Position numbers and translations under genes: made by a program. Shown here piece after piece: positions 11,878 to 21,793 of a stretch of DNA of 64,000 nucleotides. How positions within the stretch are numbered: the stretch's first letter is position 1; each line of letters opens with the position of its first letter. This stretch comes from Buxus sempervirens (taxonomy: Eukaryota > Streptophyta > Magnoliopsida > Buxales > Buxaceae), in NCBI GenBank assembly GCA_947561395.2, contig OX387183.1, positions 59,751,915-59,815,914 on the forward strand, given 5' to 3'. The notes under the pieces were generated by a model. The model was not told the origin of the DNA. It worked only from the letters and a program-made list of their open reading frames with translations, and searched no databases.

Positions 11878-13624
11878 CTGATAATGGTAGTTACTAATTA
11901 TGTAAATGTCTTCATGGCATTACATGACTAGGTCTCCACCTTCTCAACAATAACTTCATTTCGAAACCTATGGCTTCTGACCTAATTAGTAACACATTTT
12001 ACTTTAAAAATATGACTAAATCTAAAACAACAAACAAACCAAGAGAAGGAAAGCTTGAAAAAATTCTTAATTAAACAATAAACAATCAATGTGGTTGTTT
12101 TGCAACTTTCTAGCATCACGCACGGAGAAAATTTTGTACATGAGGCTGGCAAGTTTGTCAAAGAGTTTGGCCGACAGCACTGGACAGGTTTTAACTAGAC
12201 ATCCATCACGTTGGAGAAGATGCAATATATATATATGGCACGTGATATAATTAACAGTGGTCTCCGTTTGAATCGCATCATCGTCCTTGCATCACCATCA
12301 GCATCAGTATAAAGAAAAAGGTTTCTTCAATATATATAAAACTTGCCAAGTCAAGAAGTCATGTTTCATCTCGAACAAGTTAATTTGATTGATCTTCTCT
12401 TTAAACAATTTTAACCCAAACCCCAAACAGAAGAACCCCTTGGTCGTGTTGTCCTTGGAGAGTGATGGCTGCTGTAGTTGTCGACAGTAGTTAAAAAACC
12501 TGATTCACGAAACTCTATATTTTACACACATGTTGTTTGTCTGGGGCCATTTCTTGGTTGGTGAATGCATTCTAGCTAGAGGTTGATTCTTCCTTTTCTA
12601 GATGCCTTCTGGCCTAAGATAAGAGTTTTCTTTTCAATCCTTTTCCTCCTAACCACAACATCCCATTTGGTGCTTAGAAATTAGCTAGGTTCCATTAATG
12701 CTCTATAGTAACAAATTAACATAATCTTTCCAATTTTTTGATTGACTATCCATTTGCTTCATAGTATAAAACATGTTTTTCCTTCACCATCAGTCAAACA
12801 TCCTCTTGCAATGGATTTTCATGATTGGTTTGTCCATTAAAAAAGTTCATTCCATTACTTTTTATTTTTAGAAAATTTTGTAACCCATGATATGAACATG
12901 TGTAAGATTTTAAGTTAGACCAGGTCCAAGCAACGTGGGATATGTGTGGTCTCACAATCTAGATGGTAGCTAGCTTTGGGTAAGTGTTCATATTTCTTTT
13001 GTCGATCTCCATCTCCACTACGGAACCGAAGTGGCTTGAGCTCTTACTTTCCATGTGAGCTTAACAAATTTGCTTCTCTGATCTGTACTCTCTTTATAAA
13101 AACATCCCTTATCTAACTAGCCCACCAACATAAGATGGATGGCAGACTCGAACCCCACCACTATTGTTATCTTGTTAAAAGGTTGTGTAGACGAAAAGAG
13201 AGAAAAGAAATGGAACTGATCAATGCACTGAGTCAAAAGTTGGTTCAATCAAACAAGCTGTATTGGGAGTGGACGCAGCAGTGCCATACAATCATATATA
13301 GCATGTTAATACTTTGCCATGGTGAGGATGCTGTGAAGCCCTAGCTAGCTAGTTCCCCAATAGAGCACATGTATGGTGGGACACAAGACACCATGTGAGA
13401 TCACATGTCGCTGCCTTTGTTTCTATGTGAGATGATGTGGTCCAACAAAAAGGCCTTTCTCAAGACAAATTTTTGGGAAAAGGAAGAAAGCCAATGTTTT
13501 GGGTCTCTACTTGAATGGCTTTTTGCATCAAAATATTCTCTTCCTTCTAAATTATGAGGGATTTGTCCGGTTTGCATCAGTGGTCCAACTAGAACTAGCT
13601 TTTATCAAAATACTGGAACAAATT

Positions 13625-14080
13625 AAATTGTCTGCAATTTTTGGCTGAATTAATGCAGCATGTTGTTATGTTTTTTTTTTTTTTGGAACTCAGGGTATCC
13701 GGGCCCGCTTACGCTCAACCGACTAATCCCTGAGGGCCCATGCAAGACCCTACAACCCACATGGCCCAGTTAAGTCTAAAGCCCATAGACCTTATGTAGG
13801 TAGCCCCAAAAGATTGGTAACACCTAAGAGGTTTTGAACTTGAGACCTTGGAGGGAGCAAACCCCCAAACCCCAAGCCTTGACCACTAGGCCAACCCTTT
13901 GGGGTTGGCCTAGTGGGATGCTTCCACGTGGAGAATCTTACTATTAATGTTTTTCTGGGTGAACCCCAAATAGAGCATTTACAAAAAATGAGAAAAAAAA
14001 AACTAATCATGGAATGCTTCACGTGGAAGCATTTCAATCCAACAGTAAGATGCAATTCAGCCAAAAATTGTAGACGATTT
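13625..14080. mobile_element. Inverted-repeat element split by a SINE
   Basis: The arms at 13625-13651 and 14054-14080 are inverted repeats of 27 bases with two mismatches (core CAATTTTTGGCTGAATT). Further in, ATGCTTCCACGTG occurs at 13918-13930 and again in inverse orientation near 14013-14033. This makes a foldback element of about 225 bp once the SINE-like insert at 13671-13900 is discounted. It is non-coding and the superfamily is not clear. Confidence 0.65.
13671..13900 (-). mobile_element. tRNA-derived SINE
   Basis: Read on the minus strand, the head has an RNA polymerase III box A, TGGCCTAGTGG (13893-13883), that fits TRGYNNARNNG. Box B is AGTTCAAAACC (13840-13830). The body ends in a 14-base A tract (T run 13671-13684). 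The composition resembles the plant Au family. No target duplication is evident. The sequence beyond the head repeats GGGTTGGCCTAGTGG in the opposite orientation at about 13898-13914, as if a second truncated head lies back to back with it. Confidence 0.75.
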
Positions 14081-15509
14081 CATCCCAAAATATGGATTTG
14101 ATTTTATGTGAATTGTCACTTTATAATCAACTAATAAATGCACTTACATACTGCACCTACATAAAAATTATTTTTCAATATTTATTCAATAAAGAATAAT
14201 ATATAATAATAATAGCCTTTTCAAATACAAAGAAATTAGTTTTGAGTAGTTATTATTAAGGGGATACAATAGTCTTTTAAAAAGTTCGATAATTTTTTTA
14301 ATAGTAGATGGATTAATTAATGAACTGTAGATTCCACATTCAAAAAAAGTTTGATAATTTTTTTTAGGTTCTCCGTTGAATCCAAAAAAAGGAAAAAAAA
14401 TGAAAAAATCAATCCAATTGCAGTAAAGAAAATATTTTAAATCATTTAAGCATGTTGCTTGATTTGCAATTTAGTATACCTAGCGAGAAACAAATCTAGG
14501 AGACTTCATTATTACAATGATAGTTATTCTGACTTTTTAGTTAAAATGTAAAATTTTAAGCTTTCAGTCTAAAGTAATCTAACCATAAAGAAGGAAACAC
14601 ACAATTGGAATTTTAGATATCAAGATTACATTAATTATCTAAAAGGATTCTAATACATTATAATACTTAAAGAAAGGTTAATTATTATCCAACATCAACT
14701 TAATTACTAAATCTAAAATTCAAAGATTCTTCTTTTTCTTTTTCTTTTCTTTTTAGTTGCTGAGTCAATGGAATCAAATTGGAACTGAAATGACAAATAA
14801 AAAAAGAGAGAGTCATATTTCTAATTAAATGTATTTTTAGAAAGCAAATTGATAAAAAAAGGTTTCATAAAAAACTTAAAAATACCTATTTTAGCCTTTT
14901 ATGTTACTGGCCTAAAAGAAGTTGTTAAGCAATTATCAAATGCTACCTTCTCATTCAAGTGTCTGTTTGGCAATAATTTTGTGGCCGCAAAAGTAATTCT
15001 TGGGCGTAGAGTAGGAAAATAATTCTAAATGCAGCATTGACAAAAATGGTGATTCCATTGAAGCTACTTGCTCTTGTAAATTGCTTTTATAGGAAGTTTG
15101 ATCATTTGTTAAAACACTTTTGTCGAGATCAAACTATTTTTTGATATCGGTTTTCCTATTAACATTGTCTATTTTTTTTTAATCTTAAATAGTTTTTATG
15201 AAGTCCATAGGAATCAAAAGAAATTGCTTCTTGTTTTTTAGAAAGCCATTCCATTTAGAGCCTGAAGATATTTTACAAAGCAAAAATCAAGCTAATAACC
15301 CTTTTTTGCTGGACACTGCGAATACACGAGTTATATAGAATGGTGACAGAAGAAATGGGTCACATGTTCGTGCACGAGACATCACACAAGATTTCTCCAC
15401 ATCTTCATCCATACTACATATAAAGCCAACTTTGCATTTTCAAGTTGATATTCTATACCCAAAGTGTCCCCAAATTTTTCCCTCATTTACAGGCTTTTAC
15501 AACCATAGG
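14081..15509. other. Gene-free AT-rich stretch
   Basis: About 1.4 kb of strongly AT-rich sequence with many A and T runs. No coding block or structured repeat is recognised. Confidence 0.5.
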
Positions 15510-15719
15510 CAGTGGCGGAACCAGGACTCCAAACCTGAGGGGGCAAAAAAAAGAAATTTCAATTAACACTTATACATAAAATATAGAAATTTCATGGAGA
15601 TAGAGGGGCAAACCAGAAATTTTAGTGGGGTCAAAACCTGAATTTCAATTAAAAAATATATATTTTTAATTAAAAAAAAAAATTTAGGGGGGGGCAAGCA
15701 AAGCTTGGTTCCGCCACTG
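15510..15719. mobile_element. Short hAT-type MITE with 8-bp target-site duplication
   Basis: A 210-bp element with perfect 14-bp terminal inverted repeats, CAGTGGCGGAACCA and TGGTTCCGCCACTG. It is flanked by the identical 8-mer ACCATAGG at 15502-15509 and 15720-15727. The 8-bp duplication indicates the hAT superfamily. The interior is AT-rich with G runs near both ends, and it is non-coding. Confidence 0.88.
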
Positions 15720-15750
15720 ACCATAGGTCAGTATCATTACTAACTGAAAT

Positions 15751-15867
15751 TGAATAGCTAGTATTTTTTTAAATGGGTCCCATATAAAACATTTATAGAT
15801 GTTTTGAAACTGAATGGTTAGTATTTTTTTAAATGGGTCCCATATAAAACATTTACAAATGTTTTGG
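15751..15867. repeat. Two-copy 60-bp tandem duplication
   Basis: The block TAGTATTTTTTTAAATGGGT followed by CCCATATAAAACATTTA is repeated with a 60-base period and few differences. Confidence 0.85.
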
Positions 15868-15876
15868 CTGGCTCTT

Positions 15877-15922
15877 GTTTTTAAAGTATTTTTCTAACTT
15901 GTTTTTAAAGTATTTTTCTAAA
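15877..15922. repeat. Two-copy 23-bp tandem duplication
   Basis: TTGTTTTTAAAGTATTTTTC occurs twice in immediate succession, just right of the 60-bp duplication. Confidence 0.8.
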
Positions 15923-15927
15923 TGAAC

Positions 15928-17225
15928 CCCCACATAAAAAATTTATAACTGATGAACGTTGATGTACGTTGGCAATTGACGTCCTCAACACCGTACGTAG
16001 TCGAATTATGGTTATTCTATCATTGCCGACAAAATAGAAAATTTAATCAGTTGAAGCAAGCTTTCTTCCACATCACACGACGAAATTAAGGTGGTAATGA
16101 ATGGAAAACTACGCACGGTTTTGAGATGAAAGATAGATAGTTCCATGAAACTACGCAATGACTGTGACCTCTCTATGCAGAACAGGTAATCGCTATGGTC
16201 AGAGCGGGATACATGGTGCTAGTACTCACACAACGCATGATTTCATTGACCCAACTGACTCACATGTTGTTCATGTTATCCCACTCTTCACGTATCCAAG
16301 CTGGTAGAAAAGTATCCTGCAATACAGCTTTCATGTGGAAGAGGAGAGAAGACTGAAACAAGAAACCAAAAACAGGGTTATTTTGTGTAACACATGACGA
16401 AATTCCCTTCACAGAAAGCAACGAGATTTATGCGGGTGGGATGCAAAAGTGTTGTCTAGATGCGTAATGTATCTTTAAAGTCTTCAGTTGGTTGGACAAT
16501 CACAAAAAAAGTTAAATATCATTCCTCCATGTGATGTGAGCAAAGAAAACTCAAGCTCATAGACCTACAGGAATACCTGCCGACATCCTAGAATGTGTTT
16601 ATGGGTTCCTGCAAAGACTGATTTAGATTTAATGGCTTCAATTGATTTTTGTCTGGCAGGCCCATGAGTTGTAAATAGACCACATAGTAGTTGAAAGCAC
16701 ACATACAAGAAACACAATGGAACTATGTACAGAAATCACGGAAGGAAATAGGTGTAAACAGGGAAGTACAGATAATAACAGTATCAGAAGACAAACATAT
16801 CTAAGTTCACAGTCCTGATAAGCATGATTATGACTGTTTATACTTCAAGGAACATCGTACATTCCTCGTAAAATAAATAGATAAATAATAATCCACAGCA
16901 GTAACAGCAATGCAAACCTTGACCAATCTAAATTCTCACATAAGGTCCCAAGCAAGAAAACAGGACAAAATTTTTTACATACCATGGCTAAAAACATATA
17001 AGCAAGTAATTGTGTTACTCATTTTACATGCATGATGAAAGTAAACGTGCACTAACCTTTTCCCTTATTTAAGCACCAAGCGAAATAGGCCCAGCTAATA
17101 AGCAGGATCACAACAAATAATTACAAAAGAAACGGTCCCATATATAGGTGGAGAGGGCCCAAGAGTTTCACCCATATTCACAAATGAAACTCCTACTTTG
17201 GTTAAACATCACCCACTTCCCATGT
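15928..17225. other. Gene-free stretch
   Basis: No recognised gene, repeat or control site was seen in this AT-rich interval. Confidence 0.45.
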
Positions 17226-17388
17226 TTAGAGACTGGAGAACCATCCTTCATTAGCTCTGTGCTTAAAACTATTTAAATCTTCCTCTTGGCTAATGCTGAG
17301 AAGCCTTGCTCCATCTATTCTGGTTTTCATTATTGCTACAAACTCATTGTAGCTTATCCATCCTGCATTTTCAGAATACTCTTGTTGA
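17226..17388 (-). pseudogene. EF-hand-like exon relic
   Basis: On the minus strand, a frame ending in TAA at 17228-17226 reads WISYNEFVAIMKTRIDGARL and then about 30 more residues. The upstream TGCAG next to GATGG looks like a splice acceptor entering in phase 1. The GWISYNEFVAIMK block resembles the second half of an EF-hand, as in the C-terminus of calcium-dependent protein kinases. The rest does not match that family well and no companion exon was found. An isolated exon or gene fragment is the likely reading. Confidence 0.3.
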
Positions 17389-18029
17389 TGAAGAAGCAAT
17401 TAGAGTTTGGGTTGGGTTGATGCCAGATGGGACATGATCAAACAAACTGACTAACATGAAACAACTATTATTTGATGAACACTAAGCCATAAAAAACACA
17501 TAATTTACAATATTGATTCAAGTTGAGTGGGCTAAGACAAAATTTCACACTATAAAAATAACAGGTTATGAAATGATTTCAACGTGTATAAAGAGCAACC
17601 TTCCTAAAATAGGTAATAAACATCACATACTTTAAAATGGGAACTTATGGTTTAAAACAAAGTTATGCAAGTTGGGTTTGTATTGGGTAACCTCACCAGA
17701 AGGGCCAGCCCAAAAGTGAACAACCTAAATTGGGTGCTCGCTCTTCGACCAATAACCTAAAGAAATGTGGCAGAATTCCTAATCCAAACTGTATCAGATT
17801 TGGGTCGATCATTCGGGTCTTGGGTTAGCTCAAACCAAGCTGCAAACCAGAAGCTACCAATCTGGGCACATGCAATAATCTGAGAGCTAGTAAAGTTTAA
17901 AATGGTGTCACCAACAGGAAAATTATATCAACTTTTGTTTCATATTATATTCTCATCGAATAAAATAAAATACTAAAAAAGAAAGAAAAATCTCTAGAAC
18001 AAAAAAAATGAAAAAGAAATAAAATTCCA

Positions 18030-18126
18030 TTTTCTGCCAGAGTCTTGACCAGGTTAACATTTCTCTGCTCCTTCAGGGAAGCTATAAGCAACAGGGTATT
18101 CCCTTTATCATCTATCATCATGGTAA
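18030..18126 (-). pseudogene. Ankyrin-repeat-like exon relic
   Basis: The minus strand reads MMIDDKGNTLLLIASLKEQR followed by NVNLVKTLAENG. This fits one ankyrin repeat loosely (D-x-x-GNT-x-L-x-IA ... V-x-LVK-x-L-x-ENG). There are no neighbouring repeats and no intact gene around it. Chance similarity is possible. It lies 0.6 kb upstream, in minus-strand order, of the EF-hand-like relic, but a common origin is not shown. Confidence 0.25.
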
Positions 18127-18889
18127 CTTAAACAAGACAATTTTTACTGAAGCAATCGAGTAAAAGAATAAACACCAAGGCCACAAAAATTTGTCTATCA
18201 CTCAACCTGCCTACTGCTTAATATAAAAAATTTCATAATACTATGATTATATTTAGCAAATGTAAGGATGCTTCATTATTGAAATATGATAATAATGAAA
18301 TCATTGTTGAAGGAATGCTGATTAACAACCTAAAATTATACCCTATAACACTATACTTTACGTGGAGTTATTTTCCATGGACGTGATCATCCCAGAATGT
18401 ACTAAACCTTCTCAAAATTTCCTACCAATTTGTTGGGTTAGACTGCAAAAGACAGAGGATCAATTCAAAAAGGAACGCAATTCTATTGCTTTCATCAATG
18501 AACACATAACAAGTAAGCTATTATCACATACTTCTCTGCAGGTTATTTTCAACTTGTATATGCCACCAAAAAAGTTACCAATTCCTTTTTCGAAATAAGG
18601 AAATTCACGTCAACTATTAAGAAATTCTTTCAAGAAGCCTTAGAAATCATTGAATTCCTTGTGATGCCTCTCAGGATGATTAATTCTCCTGCGTAATTTT
18701 ACAATTTGATGAATCTTTCATGAATCTTGTGGTTGGATATCTGGAAATATTGTTGTATATAGCTTGATGGTGGAAAAGCTTAAGCTGCAAAATAATAAAG
18801 GAAATAAACTCAGTGAACAATGAAAGTCCTCAGTTGGTTAGTAGCAGATAGAACTCTTCATGGAAACCATAGGTAGTGAGCATGTTCCA
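18127..18889. other. Gene-free stretch
   Basis: AT-rich sequence with no recognised feature. Confidence 0.4.
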
Positions 18890-19270
18890 TATGGGAATGG
18901 ATAAATTTGAAGCCATCAAAGTTTGAAGACTCCCAAACTAATGCGAACAAGTCAAGCTCTTCCTCAGGGCTAGCTATTTAATATAAAAGATTGGTTATGC
19001 CACTCACAGACTTGCTTAAAAAGGGAAGGGCCTTGGACTTTGGTGCAGGAATGCAAAGATGCTTTCAAAGGTCTAAAAGTTTTTTGCAATGCAAGATCCT
19101 CTACTTGCTTTGCCTGACTTTATGAAGCCCTTCAAAGTGCAGCCAGATGCCTCAAACTGTGATTTTTATTGCCTATTGCTACAAGAATGTTGTGGGCTAA
19201 AGAGTCAAAAGTTGAATGGCAATAAGAGGAAATACACTGCTTAAGAGGGTACCTGAATGTGGTGTATTGT
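18890..19270 (+). pseudogene. Ty3/gypsy polyprotein relic (reverse transcriptase end and RNase H start)
   Basis: Several frames on the plus strand carry signature blocks in the right order: PLTDLLKKG near 18998, then CKDAFKGLK near 19044, then LALPDFMKPFKVQPDASNCD near 19110 and KRKYTA near 19225. These match the junction of reverse transcriptase and RNase H in Ty3/gypsy polyproteins. Frameshifts and stops break it throughout, and no LTR or other domain was found nearby. It is an old fragment. Confidence 0.72.
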
Positions 19271-20325
19271 TCGTGTACGAGTTCTTACTAGGGAGGAAAC
19301 TATGACAAGATGTGAGAAGGGACTTAAGAAGATGAGTGGAAGGCAAAAAAACAACCTAAATAGAGTCAACGAGAAAATATTTATATGCTTGTAAGTTGAC
19401 TAAAGATATGGTTTTTGGCAGGTTAGGATGGAGGAAAAGGACTTATGTTGCCAGCCCACACTCATTGGGTTAAGTTATTTTGTTCTTGTTTTTGTTATTG
19501 TTATATTGTTTATTCAATCATCATAGATACAAGATTTGTAGTGCTCTCCAAATCAAGAAAAATGCATCCCGAGTATGAAGAAATATTAGATCAGTAACAA
19601 GCTCCATCTTTGGTTTAGATAAAAATTTCAACTATGATATTAAGAATTTCGCAAAGATTTATGCTGGATTTCAGTTGTTGCAAATCTCAAAATATATTAC
19701 ACGCGTATAAGAGTGTCAAACAGAAAACCACCTCTCCTAGAAATTTTTATTTGATGCCAGGATCTGCATGGGTGTGAGATCTATGGACATAAGATCAGTG
19801 AATGACCATATTTATGGGCTCCCATGCTTCACATGAAATTAACAATCAATCTCACCAAAAATGACATGAAGCAAAAAGGCAAAACCAGAAATATTTTTTC
19901 ACATATATGGTTTGAGATGTTTTTATTCTAATTCTATCTGGCTGTTTGATTATATAAATTCAGAGAAAATTTTGCACATGATATCAACACATCCATTATC
20001 TTTATGATAACAGTAAGATCATTTTCAACTTAACTAGGCAAAAACCAATAATTTGAACAAACAGGAGTGCCGACCCTGGATAGAAACTCATTGACCCAAT
20101 AATCATCACACATTATAATCTTAGAAATAGAAGCGCCAATGAAATTAGAAACTCATTGACCCAATAATTATCCCCCAATTTCTATACTTCTTTATAACAA
20201 ATCTCTAGAAGTCGAAGAAGCAGAGTCTAAACATCAGAAAATTTTGTACAGTAAAAATTTTCACCTGGCTTAAAGAAAATGGGCAATCCAAATCCCAAAA
20301 TCAAGTGCTTTCAATGGTGAATTTT
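19271..20325. other. Gene-free stretch
   Basis: No recognised gene or repeat in this roughly 1-kb interval. Confidence 0.4.
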
Positions 20326-20965
20326 CTTTCTGATTATCAGAAGGGAAATTTTCCGGCTTCAAGTTCTAATCGATCACAAGCGTGGCAATGACATTGCTGA
20401 ACAACCTCCACAATTGTCCAAGTCACATCAGCAGTAGCTCGCTCTGCGTAGTAACCAATGTCACCATCCGATCCAATAACTCGCGTCCCTCAAATAATTC
20501 TATCATCTAATGAAGTGCATTTTCATGCTTGCATCCCTGGTTCAAGCACACAAGACTCAAATTTTTCAGCAAATGCTTCATTAGAAATGGGAACTCCCTT
20601 AGGCATCAACTTAAAAGCCAAAAGTTAGTAAGCCACATCAAACCCTGATCTCGCCCCTTTCAACATGAAACACATAATTCTCCTCAAACGCCTCCGAGCT
20701 CCATTTCAACACATTGATCGCCCTCTTCCCTCAACGGCAACTCCTTCCCTTCCTTTCCGGCCATGACCATGAGCAAGAAAAGCTCGATTTCGCGACCTTT
20801 CTTAAAGAAGCCCAAACATGGCTCAGTTCCAACTAATGAAAAACATGCAAGTGTCCAATGCGTGTGTTGGTTGCCTCCAAAATAAGGTTGACAAGTCGAT
20901 CTTGAGGAGCACTTTAAGGGATTCCTTCCGCGGATGCAGCACTTTTGCGAAATGATTGATTTCAT
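20326..20965 (-). pseudogene. Unrecognised decayed coding sequence
   Basis: On the minus strand, a frame with natural-looking composition runs from about 20630 to 20329. It contains MPKGVPISNEAFAEKFESCV, later GTRVIGSDGDIGYYAERATA, then DVTWTIVEVVQQ with a Cys/His-rich CHCHACD. Three in-frame stops interrupt it. A second block upstream (20965-20690) includes GFFKKGREIELFLLMVMAGK in a different frame. The long conserved-looking stretches between stops suggest a former protein gene. I do not recognise the family, so no function is offered. Confidence 0.4.
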
Positions 20966-21269
20966 TTCGTCTCCTCTGCAAGACGAAGGGTTTAGAGAGA
21001 GTTTATGGTGTGACCTATAAACCCATCGGAAACAAAGATTCCGAAGGACTTAGTAATGCTTGGGCTGATGAGCTGAGCTTGGGCCAAAGCAAGGTAAAAA
21101 ATTTTATGGGCCTAACGTACCATTTAAAGGCACAAAAATGCAGCCAAGCTCGATCCTGTTGGTCTTATTGCATTTAGCTTAAAGAGGGCACATTTTTGCC
21201 ATTGTAATGTGCTTATACAGCTCTTACAACCTTTTTCCTCTTTTGTTAGAAGAAGGATGAGTTGTTAAC

Positions 21270-21785
21270 TAAGGCTGGCAATCGGTCGAGTACAGTATGG
21301 ATCTACCATAATCCGAATCCGAACCGAAAATATAAAACCGATATCCGAATTTGATCCAAAATCCGACGGATCTTTTATACCTGAATCTGAATTCATATAT
21401 TATATCCGAATTCAATATTCGACCAAATAAATAACCGAAATCCGAATTAGATCCTATTTGGACTTAAAACTCAAAAATCAAGTTTGACTATTCAATAAAA
21501 TTTTAACTATCAAAACTAATGAGTCATAAAAATATTAAAGCAAAACATGAGTAAGGATGGTTCAACCATGGTTTATACAAAGTTTACAAATGGTTTAATG
21601 TAAAGTATATGTTGATTTTGGTTCAGATCCTATTCGGATTGGATATGGGTAAATTCAAATTCGCTCGGATCCCAAATTTGATATCCGTATTCAAACTACA
21701 GATCTACATCTCATATCCGAATTCGAGATTTTTGGATCAGATTCGGGTCGGATTCAGATATATATCTGACACATTGCTAGCCCTA
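21270..21785. mobile_element. hAT-like MITE, family 3, copy 1
   Basis: A 516-bp element with termini TAAGGCTGGCAAT and, at the right, ATTGCTAGCCCTA (inverted). It is flanked by TTGTTAAC (21262-21269) and TTGTTAAT (21786-21793), an 8-bp duplication with one difference. The interior is made of GGATCCGAAT/ATCCGAATTC-type motifs on both strands. It is non-coding. Relatives are at 24231-24786 and 29534-31993. Confidence 0.82.
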
Positions 21786-21793
21786 TTGTTAAT

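Larger units (their letters stand above)
9599..13624. other. 4-kb gene-free intergenic region
   Basis: No open frame here is long enough or family-like enough to call. The stretch holds a GA-rich degenerate satellite at about 11165-11340 and an ATT/ATG microsatellite at 11831-11877. The rest is AT-rich sequence with short purine or pyrimidine runs. Confidence 0.5.

Noticed and set aside
13135-13344. 69-codon plus-strand open frame
   Set aside because: No recognised motif or homologous pattern, and the region has no other gene signals.
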